Shown one piece after another: positions 32,705 to 42,469 of a DNA stretch of 64,000 bases. The stretch covers positions 7,096,041 to 7,160,040 of the forward strand of contig NC_066513.1 in the NCBI RefSeq assembly GCF_024679095.1. The letters run 5' to 3'. Origin of the DNA: Eriocheir sinensis. Taxonomy: Eukaryota > Arthropoda > Malacostraca > Decapoda > Varunidae. How positions within the stretch are numbered: position 1 is the stretch's first letter; every line of letters starts with the position of its first letter. A program made the position numbers and the translations under genes. The notes under the pieces were generated by a model that was not told where the DNA came from, searched no databases, and was given only the letters and a program-made list of their open reading frames with translations.

Positions 32705-32870
32705 AAGTGAGCTCCAGAGGGCAGCATGAGCCAATTATAATAGCGCCACTATAACCAGTTGCCTGCGCCATGGCGGGCTTGGGGCCGACCATCAGGCCCA
32801 GAGGGATAGTCTACCGGCGCCATAGGCCACATGTAAAAAAATAAATAAATAAATAAATAAATAAATAAAA
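32705..32870 (+). mobile_element. 5'-truncated SINE with (AAAT)n tail
   Basis: TGAGCTCCAGAGGGCAGC through CTACCGGCGCCATAGGCC matches the 3' half of the SINE at 18890-19275. The tail is (AAAT)n rather than poly-A. Confidence 0.75.
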
Positions 32871-32991
32871 ACTCCATGGGTCAGAACAAATAAGCGCTTT
32901 TTCAGTGTTTTCAATACCTCAAGTTTCGTGATCCTCTAGTTTAGAGCTATACCTTCAGAACGAAGCGAGCACGAAATTCGAGAGGGTACTG

Positions 32992-34310
32992 TACTACTGT
33001 AGTCTACTTGCGTTTCCACTTCTCCACTTCTATACGTTACTTTCCTTTCTCTTTCTTTCTTGAACATAGTGTTTGCGAAACCAGTCCCCTGCCCTGACAA
33101 AACGCAAATATATTTTTCCTCTTCTGTTTCTCTCTCCAAAACCATACACACCCATTACTGCCTCAAATCCATCTCTACTTTGCCCTAAATAACCATTCAA
33201 TTCTCCTCCAACGAACACCTCATTTTTTAGACCTGCCATCTCGTCATCCAGCACTCCCCAAAACTCCTCATTTTGCTCGTCTGCTCTCCCCACCTGAGGG
33301 GCATACACAGAGAACATATTGAATAGTTTCCCTCCTATTAATATCCCTATTAGCATTATCCTTAATGTTATTCTCCTCACTTCTATTACATCCCTATTAG
33401 CTCCTCTCACCATCATCCCCACCCCTCCGACACTCCCCCCTCCACACTCTCCCCATTCCACCACATCTTGTACTTTTCTTCCCCACTTCCTATCATACTA
33501 CTTCCTTCACCCTTAACCCCTAAAGGTCGGCAGGTTTGAGCATGTACGAGTTTTCCCCCCCACCTGCCTGCTACGCTGTGGGATGGCTGGATGAGTGGAA
33601 ATCTGCTGCTTTTCACTCTTAATCTACATACTGTACTGACTTAAAAACACATCATTACTAACCTTCAAGTCTGCCTCTTTCGAATGAGACCAACCAAAAG
33701 TCTCTGCGCTGCGTGTGTGCTGAGATATGACGAGTATTATTGGAGTAACTTTCCGTGCTGGAGACCATATGTGTTTGTTCGCGCGGCGTGGCTTTGGTGA
33801 CGGGCTAGTGCAGGGTGACCTGCTAATACCACCCGCCACAAAAAGGTCTCTCAAGGTTTTATCACTCCGCCCCAAACCAAGACGTTTCGAGGTGAGAGAG
33901 AGAGAGAGAAGAGAAATGGAGAGAGAGCATTGTGTTCGTCGGGCTGAGGGCAGCGCAGCGATCTGAATGCGCTAGAAGTCGAAAAATCACGTTAACTCAT
34001 TATCACAAGCAGGCAGAAACTGGCTACTGCGGGTGAGGCCTATTCGTACACACTAATAAGCAGTGTAGCCAATCCAGCGAAAAGTTGCTCGGTTGGGCTA
34101 GAAATATATAGACGGTATACCACGTCAGCCGACCTTCAAAAACCAGATGGTATACCACGTCAAATGACCTCTACGGGTTGACGGTATATCACATCAGCCG
34201 ACCTTTAGGGGTTAAACTGCACTTCCCTCACACAAATATCAACCTTTCTCCTACCCAGCATCTCCACCACCTCCCTGCTTCTTTCTTTCATCGTTCCCAC
34301 ATTCACCGTC
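32992..34310 (-). pseudogene. RTE-clade LINE endonuclease remnant, split by a MITE
   Basis: Minus-strand AP endonuclease. The part right of the MITE encodes TMKERSREVVEMLGRRKVD (about 34215-34310), the N-terminal strand. The part left of it (33464 to about 32995) encodes FSVYAPQVGRADEQNEEFW, VFVGGELNGYLGQSRDGFEA and VTYRSGEVETQVDY, the GDLN- and YRS-containing core (here GELN). RT is absent. Degenerate. Confidence 0.8.
33517..34211. mobile_element. piggyBac-type MITE (TTAA target) inside the RTE remnant
   Basis: Ends CCCCTAAAGGTCGGC and GCCGACCTTTAGGGG are perfect inverted repeats, flanked by TTAA at 33513-33516 and 34212-34215. Near the right end three GACGGTATACCACGTCA-like units occur in tandem (34112-34197). 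A 695-bp non-autonomous element; a small (GA)n lies near 33893-33908. Confidence 0.88.
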
Positions 34311-34411
34311 CCCAATCTAAAACTAAGTTCGGAGATTTTTCGCACCCCCTGCCCACTCAAGGGCTGCCGGGCAGGGAGTGCAAAGAATCTCCAGACTTAG
34401 TTTAGATTGGG
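34311..34411. repeat. 101-bp imperfect hairpin beside the cyclase exon
   Basis: CCCAATCTAAAACTAAGTTC... (34311) pairs with ...ACTTAGTTTAGATTGGG (to 34411); arms about 43 nt with few mismatches and a loop of about 14 nt centred on AAGGGCTG. It lies 80 bases from the donor side of the exon at 34491. It could be a tiny MITE or a small-RNA precursor; the sequence alone does not decide. Confidence 0.75.
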
Positions 34412-34490
34412 CACATGACATCTCTGCAGGAATTTACTTTGCTAATCACTGAGCTCAGGACCTTTAGTGGTGAGGTAGATCTAACTGTAC

Positions 34491-34667
34491 CTTTGTGCTC
34501 TGGACCCTCAGTGGTGGCGAGACCTCTTCTGGCAGGAACCTAAAGGTGGCCTCAGAAACATGCACCTGGCCAGGCCGCCCTGTTGATTCCATCTCATTGG
34601 CTAATGTCACATCATTGGACCACACATCAAATTTGAAGCGCTTTGTGCCCACAATACCACATAGGAC
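34491..34667 (-). CDS. ADCY9: Adenylate cyclase type 9-like, C1a exon (downstream)
   Basis: Exon of a membrane adenylate cyclase that makes cAMP from ATP. It begins after a TATGTTGCAG acceptor with VLCGIVGTKRFKFDVWSNDV, TLANEMESTGRPGQVHVSEA and TFRFLPEE. The FDVWSNDVTLAN segment is the conserved adenine/catalytic-site part of the C1a domain; VHVSEAT is the usual following strand. Phase 0 start joins exactly to HTGK at the end of the exon at 58447-58698. The donor AAG|GTACAG at 34490 is my choice and less certain than the acceptor; the last 10-15 residues look unlike the family. Intron to the preceding exon is about 23.8 kb. Confidence 0.88.
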
Positions 34668-35280
34668 CTGCAACATAATGAATATTAATACTGACTATTT
34701 GGCTACATAATATTTGGAACTAATCTCCTGAACTAATCCTGATGGAATTCACTGAAGAAACTATGATTGAAAATTAGATTGAAAAGGATGTGAATGAAAA
34801 AAAGAAAAAGAACATGGCAAGTATCTAGTGGACCTATGAAAAATGTTTGTTTGGACAATAATATTTTTTAACAATTTGATGCAGATATATATGCAAGGGA
34901 GAGTTAGATATGAAAGAGCAGAAGAGCTTGATAGATATTTTAAAAAAAGTTGAAGATAGATTATAATAGGAATGTTCCTGGTCCTTCATTATTGCAGTAA
35001 TAATGATGAGGAAAAAGAATCTGCCAAAGGGAAGGTTTAAAAAAGAACACAACAAAAAGAAAAATGTAAAAACAGTTACATCTCAATTTACGCGAGTATG
35101 GTGTTCCTGGTGAGTTCGCATAATGTAAATACTTTTCCATTACTATAATGTCATGTGTGTTACACATCAATCCCTGTACATTATCAAACAGAATCAGAAT
35201 CAGAGTTAAATTTATTTTTGTGTGCGTGTGTTTCTGTGTGTGTGTGTAATTACCTATTTTTATTTACCTATTTGTGTAAT
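34668..35280. other. Intron sequence with a pogo-like fragment
   Basis: AT-rich. CAGTTACATCTCAATTTACG (35073) resembles the left end of the MITE at 9287, without a partner. Near 35220-35280 a TG-rich stretch and TTACCTATTTTTATTTACC look like a degraded LINE tail. Confidence 0.5.
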
Positions 35281-36409
35281 GCGGGGAAAACTGAGAAATC
35301 AATAACCTGTAATAACTGATGTGTTGCTCGTGAATTAGGTGGTTACGAACTGCAAGACAGACAGACGAACCAGATGTGGAGCTGGTGGCGTGACTACGCC
35401 TCGGCCGAAGGTGCCAAATGATCATTAGTTAGTTTTTTCACGGAGGATTGACTAGCAGAATTTTTCACCTGTACTGAGTGAGAGAACCAGTTGCTTTGAA
35501 ACTCTTTCTGAACTGGCGGAACAGGCCAATTGGATGTTAACTAAACCACCGATAAATGCATTCACTAGCCTCTGGCTAGCCGCAGGCAGAGGAAAGAGGT
35601 GAGAAGCCGACTGTGTGAGAGAGTCTCCCTCACACACCGTCTCGACCTCTCCCCCGCAGGTACGTTGAACCCAGTTCCTAGGCACCAATCTTGTAAGTGT
35701 TATCTTGATACAATGTTAAGGTTACTTAAAGAGTTGAATTGACACGCACTGTCTCGACCTCACCCCCACAGGTTCCCTAGCATACTGAGTGAGCTGGTAC
35801 CCCACTTGTTGTGTGTCATTATATAGAGTACGTGAACATCCCCTTTTGTGTGGGCTTATGATCACCCCCTGGTATCTTAACCCCACACGAATACCTTGCC
35901 CCCAAGCTCATCTTTGTGAACACATATCGATTGGTGGTTGAAGGGATACATTTTATTGTATAATTATGCACCATAGAAACTTGACTTGGGTAGTTTTTGT
36001 TAGCTATGGCCAGGACTCTATATCTATATATATTTTATGAAGTTGTCTGTGATGGGTGGGCCCTTCTGGTGATAGGAATGATGAGTTGTAACCAGTACTG
36101 TAGAGTAACTCGGTAAAAGCTCACTACCATTACCAACAGAATGAGTTGTCAATAGCATTGTTAATTAACTTCAATAAGTAAGCTACCATTACCAACAGAA
36201 TGATGAAGTGTAAATAATATTGTTACTTAACTTCAATAAGCTCGCTACCATTATATACCAACAGAATGTGAATAAACTTAATCATAATTTAACCTTGTGT
36301 TGTGTCACCCTAACTATGAAACTCACTTGATAATAACATATTAAAAACCGAGGATCGAAGCTGAAGGCAACACATTTGTAATCTACCGAGCCCGAGCTAA
36401 GCTCTAACA
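35281..36409. other. Unclassified insertion-like segment with a tandem repeat
   Basis: It interrupts the tail of the LINE that starts at 36410. It ends AGCTCTAACA and has an AATAAA (about 36271), which would suit an LTR, but no second LTR, matching start or target duplication was found. 36119-36275 holds about 2.5 units of a 60-bp repeat (CTACCATTACCAACAGAATG). Confidence 0.4.
36119..36275. repeat. 60-bp minisatellite, about 2.5 units
   Basis: Units start at 36119, 36182 and 36241 with CTACCATTA...CCAACAGAATG and differ by small indels. Confidence 0.8.
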
Positions 36410-37293
36410 GTCCCGTCTCCATATCTACATTCATCCAGCCTTTCCTTCATTTGTTGGACACTGCACGCCTCCACCACCTCTTCCAGCAAGCTGTTCCATG
36501 TGTTAACACTTCTGTGTAGAAAACTATACTTTTTCAAGTCACTCAAACAGGTTCCTTTATTAAGTTTCTTCATATGTCCTCTCAGCCCCTGCATTCTCGC
36601 AGTTAAGAAGAGATCATCTCTATCCAACTCAAAAAACTTATTTACCAACTTATACAGCGTGATCAGATCTCCTCTCTCCCTTCTTTGTTCCAGTGTCGTC
36701 AAGTCCATCTCCTTCAATTTGTCTTCATATGTCATACTTGAGAGTTCTGGGACCATTTTAGTTGCAATTCTCTGTATCCTTTCCAACTTTCTGATATCCT
36801 TCTTTTTGTGAGGCAACCACACAACTGCAGCATATTCAAGCTTTGGTCTTATCATTGTTGTTATTATTTTCATCATTTCTTTGTCCATAAAATGGAATGA
36901 TACCCTTATGTTTTGCATCATCTTGTAGGTTTCTCCAAACAGCTTGTTTATGTGCTTTCCTGGGGATAGCACATCTTGCATTGTTGCTCCCAAATCTTTT
37001 CCTTCATGTACCACCTTTAAGTTTTCTTCTCCCATCCTGTATGTTTTCCTTTGTCTTTTTTTTACTTTTCCCCATTTCCATAACATGGCATTTGTTTGCA
37101 TTAAATTCCATCTCCCATAACTGGCTCCATCTATACACTCTATCCAGGTTTTTTTGCAGTTCTTCACAATCTTCTTCCATCCTCACTTTTCTTATTAGCT
37201 TTGCATCATTTGCAAAAAGGCTCATATAACTTTTTATGCCCTTTGGCATATCGTTTATATATATCATGAACATTATTGGTGCCAGAACTGAGC

Positions 37294-37294
<1 letters not shown>
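36410..37294 (-). pseudogene. CR1/jockey-like LINE G fragment (subfamily 4)
   Basis: RT catalytic part MFMIYINDMPKGIKSYMSL with FANDAK in place of FADDAK (a catalytic Asp changed to Asn), a frame change near 37090, then LEYAAVVWLPHKKKDIRKL and SFLHRSVNTWNSLLEEVVEA. The 3' UTR tail is replaced by the segment at 35281-36409. The 5' end stops at (TG)n. Confidence 0.85.

Positions 37295-37333
<39 letters not shown>
37295..37333. repeat. (TG)n between LINE G and LINE H
   Basis: 39 bp of TG joining the truncated 5' end of one LINE to the 3' tail of the next. Confidence 0.97.
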
Positions 37334-37335
<2 letters not shown>

Positions 37336-39122
37336 TTACCTAGTTGTAGTTTTACAGGGCCTTGGCTTTACGCTCGTGTGGTCCCGTCTCCGTATCTACA
37401 TTTATCCAACTTTTCTTTAAAGCTTTGCACACTTCTCGCCGATACTACATCCTCACTTAGTCTGTTCCAAACCTCTATATTTCTTTGCGGGAAACTATAT
37501 TTCTTTACGTCTCTCAAGCATCTTCCCTTCCTCAATTTTTTACTATGTCCTCTTGTGTTCCTGGTGGTAATTCCTTCTGTTAGTAGTAACTCCTCATTGT
37601 CTACTTCATCTATTTTGTTCAATAATTTATATATTTGTATTAGGTCTCCCCTTTCTCTTCTTTGTTCTAGTGTTGGTAAGTCCATTTCCTTTAGTCCTTC
37701 CTCGTATGTCAATCCCTCCAGCTCTGGAACTATTTTTGTTGCCATCCTTTGTATCCTTTCTAGTTTCTTTATGTGTTTCTTCTTATGAGGAGACCAAACT
37801 GCCTCCGCATATTCCAACTTTGGTCTGATCAAAGTGGTAATTAATTTTCTCATCATATCCTTATCCATGTAGTGGAATGCTATTCCTATATTTCTCACCA
37901 TGTTATATGTATCACCGAATATCCGATTACCATGACTCTCTGGCTGTTTGTTATCTTGCATTATTACTCCCAGATCTCTCTCTTTGTGTACTTTCTTTAA
38001 TGTTTCACAATCTCCCATTTTAAATGTCCATTTTGGTCTTCCTTCACTTTTTCCCATTTCCATAACATGACATTTCTTCACATTGAATTTCATCTCCCAT
38101 TCCATACTCCATTTCCAAATCCTGTTTAGGTCTTCTTGCAGAATTTTGCAGTCTTTACTGTTTCTTATAAGTCTTAACAGTTTTGCATCATCTGCAAACA
38201 GGCTCATATAACTGTTAACTCCCTCTGGCATATCATTAATATATACAAGGGAGAAGTATTGGTGCCAATACCAATCCCTGAGGCACTCCGCTTTCTACAG
38301 TTCTCCATTCCGATTTTATGTCCTTAACCACTGTTCTCGTCTCCCTTCCCCTTAGGTAGCTTTCCATCCAATTCTTCAGTTTCCCTTTCAATCCTCCTTT
38401 ATTTTCTAGTTTCCATAGCAGTCTTATATGTGGAACTTTGTCGAACGCCTTCTTTAAGTCTAGGTAGATGCAATCAACCCATCCGTCCCTTTCCAGTATT
38501 TTATCTGTCACTCGAGTAAAAGCTCAGTAAGTTTGTTACACATGAGTGCCCTTTTCGAAATCCATACTGTATACTAGTGATTAAATTATGCTCTTCTAGA
38601 AATCTCGTCCATAGTTTCTTTATCACTTTCCCACATATTTTACATACTACACTGGTCAATGATACAGGTCTGTAGTTCAGGAGTTCTTCCTTCCTTCCAC
38701 TTTTGTATATAGGGACCACTTCGGCCTCCGCCACTCCTTAGGCACTGTACCAGTTGTTTTTGAGCATCTAATGATGTCATATATCAGTCCAACCAACTCA
38801 TTTCTACATTCTTTCAATATACACCCTGAGACTCCATCCGGTCCTACCGCTTTCCTCTCTTCCAGCTCCCCGAACAATTTATATATCTCCTCTTTGTTTA
38901 CTGAGACTTCTTCCATATGAACATTTATCTTGTTTTCTTGTGGCTCTTTCAGTAGGTCTTTTACAGATTTCAGTTCTTCCTTTTCCCTTCTTGCTTTGTA
39001 TGTTATATTCTTTTCCTTCATGCCGAATATCACTACACTCTTTTTCTTGTCTGCCACCTCTCTTACTAGTTCCTCATTTTTCTAAAAAGCCTCAACCACC
39101 TCTTTTTCTATGTTTTCCTTGT
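37334..39122 (-). pseudogene. LINE H (subfamily 2) with internal ORF1-ORF2 deletion
   Basis: The 3' tail TATTTACCTAGTTGTAG (37334, complement) is followed upstream by an RT in four frames: SLFADDAKLLRLI (38231-37368), LDLKKAFDKVPHIRLL (38511-38236), VPIYKSGRKEELLNYRPVSL (38734-38501) and 39057-38677. The last frame starts as ORF1 (KKKSVVIFGMKEKNITYK) and passes in frame into ORF2 (EPQENKINVHMEEV), so the end of ORF1, the endonuclease and the linker are deleted. Its 5' end stops at (TG)n. Confidence 0.87.
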
Positions 39123-39145
39123 GCGTGTGTGTGTGTGTGTGTGTA
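39123..39145. repeat. (TG)n between LINE H and LINE I
   Basis: Short TG array linking the 5' end of LINE H and the 3' tail of LINE I. Confidence 0.9.
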
Positions 39146-40877
39146 TTTACCTAGTTGTGACATATGGGAAAAGAGCTATGCTCATGCTTTCCCGTCTCCA
39201 TATCCGCTCTTATCCAACTTTTCCTTTAAATCATGAATGTTTCTTGCACAAACCACCTCCTCCTTCAGTCTATTCCATGGCTCAACGCTTCTGTTTGGGA
39301 AGCTAAACTTTTTCACATCTCTCCTGCACATGGTCACCCAACTTTTTTCCATGTCCTCTTGTTTCTCTCTCACTCCACACACACACAGGTCCTCTCTGTC
39401 CAAATGCTCCATTCCGCTCACCACCCTGTACACCACTATCAGATCTCCTCTTTCTCTTCTTTTCTCCAGGGTTGTGAGCCCCATGCTATCGAGTCTCTCC
39501 TCATAAGTCTAATCTCGAAGTTCCAGTACCATTTTAGTTGCCACTCCCTGCACTCTTTCCAGTTTCCTTATGTTCTTTTTGTGAGGAGACCAGACCACTG
39601 CTGCATACTCTAACCTTGGCCTTATCATTGTGACTATTATTTTCTTCATTATCTTGCCATCCAAGTATACAAATGCCGTCCTTGTCCCATTATCCTGTTG
39701 ATGTGTTTGTCCAGTGACATGTTCTCCGAGACAGTCACTCCCAAATCTTTTTCCTCCACTCCTCTGCATATTATCTTGTTTCCCATATTATAATCATATT
39801 CACATCTTCTACCACTCCTAACAAACTCCATTTTTTTTAATTTCCCAAGGTTGAACTCCATCTGCCATGTACCACTCCACTCCCATATTCTATTCAGGTC
39901 CCTCTGCAATGCCTCACAGTCCTTCACATCATTGACTCGTCTCAATAGCTTTGCATCATTTGCAAACAAACTAACATAGCTGGACACTCTGTCCACCATA
40001 TCATTTATATAAACAGCAAACATTATTGGTGCCAACACCGAACCTTGTGGCACCCCACTCCTCACTGGGCACCAGTTGGAAACCTTGGCCCTGATTATCT
40101 TCCTCATTTCCCTGTTAGTAAGGAAGTCCTCCAGCCACTTAATAAGTCCATCACCCACTCCACCCCTATTTTTAATTTTCCAAATTAGTCTTCTGTGCGG
40201 TACTTTGTCAAAAGCCTTTTTCAAATCCAGGTACACTCCATCTGCCCAGCCTTCTCTCTCTTGTATTAAATCTGTCACCCTTGAATAATAACACAACAAG
40301 TTGGTGACACAAGATCTCCTTCTCTTGAATCCAAACTGGCAATCCAAGATAATTTTCTCATTTTCTAAGAAATCTGACCACCTGTTTTTAACTAGCCTCT
40401 CACATATCTTCACAACCACACTAGTGAGTGATACCGGTCTGTAATTTAATGGGTCCTCTCTCTTTCCTCCTTTATATATTGGTACTATGTTTGCTCTCTT
40501 CCAATCTTGTGGTACCCTTCCTTCACTCAGGGAGGCGCTCATTATGGAGTGCAGTTTCTCTGTAAGTTGCTCACTACATTCTTTCAGGATCCACCCTGAT
40601 ACTCCATCCAGCCCTGTCGCCTTTCTTACATCCAGCTTGTCCAAACTTTCCTTGACCTCCTGCATCGTTAACTGTATCCCTTTATAATCCTTCCTCTTTC
40701 CTGGTCCGGCGGTTGTAAAAATTCTGTTTTTTTTTTTGTGAAACCTCTATGGAAGCTATTATTCATCACCTCTGTCATCTCTGCTGGGTCCTTATATGTG
40801 GTTTCACCATCTTCAGTTTATCAATTTTTACTCTATTCTTTAATTTGCCGTTAACATGTCTATAGAATAGTTTGGGT
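39146..40877 (-). pseudogene. CR1/jockey-like LINE I (subfamily 1), RT
   Basis: Longest frame 40665-39649 (338 codons): VRKATGLDGVSGWILKEC, VPIYKGGKREDPLNYRPVSL, LDLKKAFDKVPHRRLIWK, SGVPQGSVLAPIMFAVYIND. The catalytic motif reads FANDAK (Asp to Asn), as in LINE G. Downstream frames 39769-39509 and 39484-39182 hold LEYAAVVWSPHKKNIRKLE and KFSFPNRSVEPWNRLKEEVV. The tail TATTTACCTAGTTGTGA starts at 39144. 5' truncated at 40877, nearly the same element position as LINE A. Confidence 0.87.
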
Positions 40878-41428
40878 TGGGTTGGAGACAGCCAGTCGTT
40901 CCCCTACGGAAGAGCACAGTTCTCGTAGTTCTGATCCTTGGGTAGGACTGAGACCACTCACACACAACACACCGCGACAACGAGGTCACAACTCCTTGCC
41001 TGACGTCGCGTACCTACTCACTGCTATAATGTCTCTTGTTATAAAGGTAATTACCTTATGTACCAAACTAAATAATAATTTTGTATTAGATTATACATAT
41101 ACTTATATTTTCTGTGATTATAAATCCTAGCTACCCATAATGTTAAATATACACCTATTGTCTCTTTGTTGATTTGTCATGTTTATTTCTATAACGTTCT
41201 CTTGTCATTAGTGCCATTTGTAATATATAATATCATGATACCTAATGTTAAGATATATATAAGATGCATCGTCCTTCACCACATGCTACAACATATACTT
41301 AATATGTTTGCCTAAAAAGCTTAGCTTTAAAAAGGCTAACTGCAATTATATATGTAATTTATATATAATATGTAATTTATATACTTTAATGTATTTGTGG
41401 TTATGAATAAATGTTCAAATGTTCAAAT

Positions 41429-41429
<1 letters not shown>
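40878..41429. other. Unassigned; ends with a TTCAAATG tail
   Basis: No coding signal. The right end GAATAAATGTTCAAATGTTC has an AATAAA and short TTCAAATG repeats, like the 3' end of a plus-strand retroposon, but no body was recognised. Confidence 0.4.
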
Positions 41430-41746
<317 letters not shown>

Positions 41747-41747
<1 letters not shown>

Positions 41748-42115
41748 CAGGGAGGAAATGTAAGGAAGGAAGGAAGGAAGGAAGGAAGATAGAAAGAAAG
41801 AAAGAGAACAGATAGCAGGATGGGTGTGAGGGAGAGGCAGGGAGGGGAGGCCGGAGCTCCCACGCTGCCACGCGGCGAGCCGCGTCCCAAAGCTGTGGGG
41901 GTGATGAGACAACCAGCCACCCACTTGGCAACTTGAGGGAAGAGGAATTCCACACACATACACATATATAATTTCTTTCTCATTATTTTTGTTATTTTCT
42001 ATTAGAACAGATTGTTAATGTCAAGTACAAATGTACACAAGACACTTACATTATTACACAATAATAACTTGAAGGTCAAATAAGACACCGTATCATATCC
42101 GACATTCATCCTAAT
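41747..42115. other. GGAA/GAAA repeats and unassigned sequence
   Basis: (GGAA)n and (GAAA)n at about 41762-41808; the rest up to 42115 shows nothing I can support. Confidence 0.5.
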
Positions 42116-42250
42116 AACAGTTGTACAATATCCGGGATGAAATAACTGGTATACTGGCTGAAGCGAGCCAGGAAGCAGTATGCGCGTCCTCGTATATGGT
42201 ACGGGGCATGCAAGGACGCAGTATACGCGTCCTCGTGTTCAGGGGGTTAA
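42116..42250. mobile_element. Truncated piggyBac-type MITE
   Basis: Right part of the family at 1269-1757: GGCATGCAAGGACGCAGTAT and TCAGGGGG followed by TTAA (about 42247-42250). The left end is missing. It abuts LINE J. Confidence 0.6.
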
Positions 42251-42469
42251 TTAATAATAACTCCTCATTGTCTACTTCTTCCATTTTAAGCAATAATTTA
42301 TAAATTTGTATCATGTCTCCCCTTTCTCTTCTTTGTTCCAGTGTTAGTAGGTCCAATTCCTTTAGCCTTTTTTCATATGTCAATCCCTCCAGTTCTGGAA
42401 CCATTTTTGTTGTCATATGTGTTTCTTCTCATGGTGAGACCACACCGCCTCCGCATATTCCAATTATTC
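42251..42469 (-). pseudogene. LINE J fragment (subfamily 2)
   Basis: TKMVPELEGLTYEKRLKELD and RGDMIQIYKLLLKMEEVDNE, part of the ORF2 C-terminal region; both ends are missing. A further piece (42445-42466) matches the VWSPH region in another frame. Confidence 0.75.

Noticed and set aside
35452..35688. 78-codon minus-strand ORF
   Set aside because: No family resemblance and located in an unclassified non-coding segment.
36119..36275. Repeat-spacer pattern considered as a CRISPR-like array
   Set aside because: Adjacent imperfect 60-bp units without unique spacers in a eukaryotic genome; a minisatellite.
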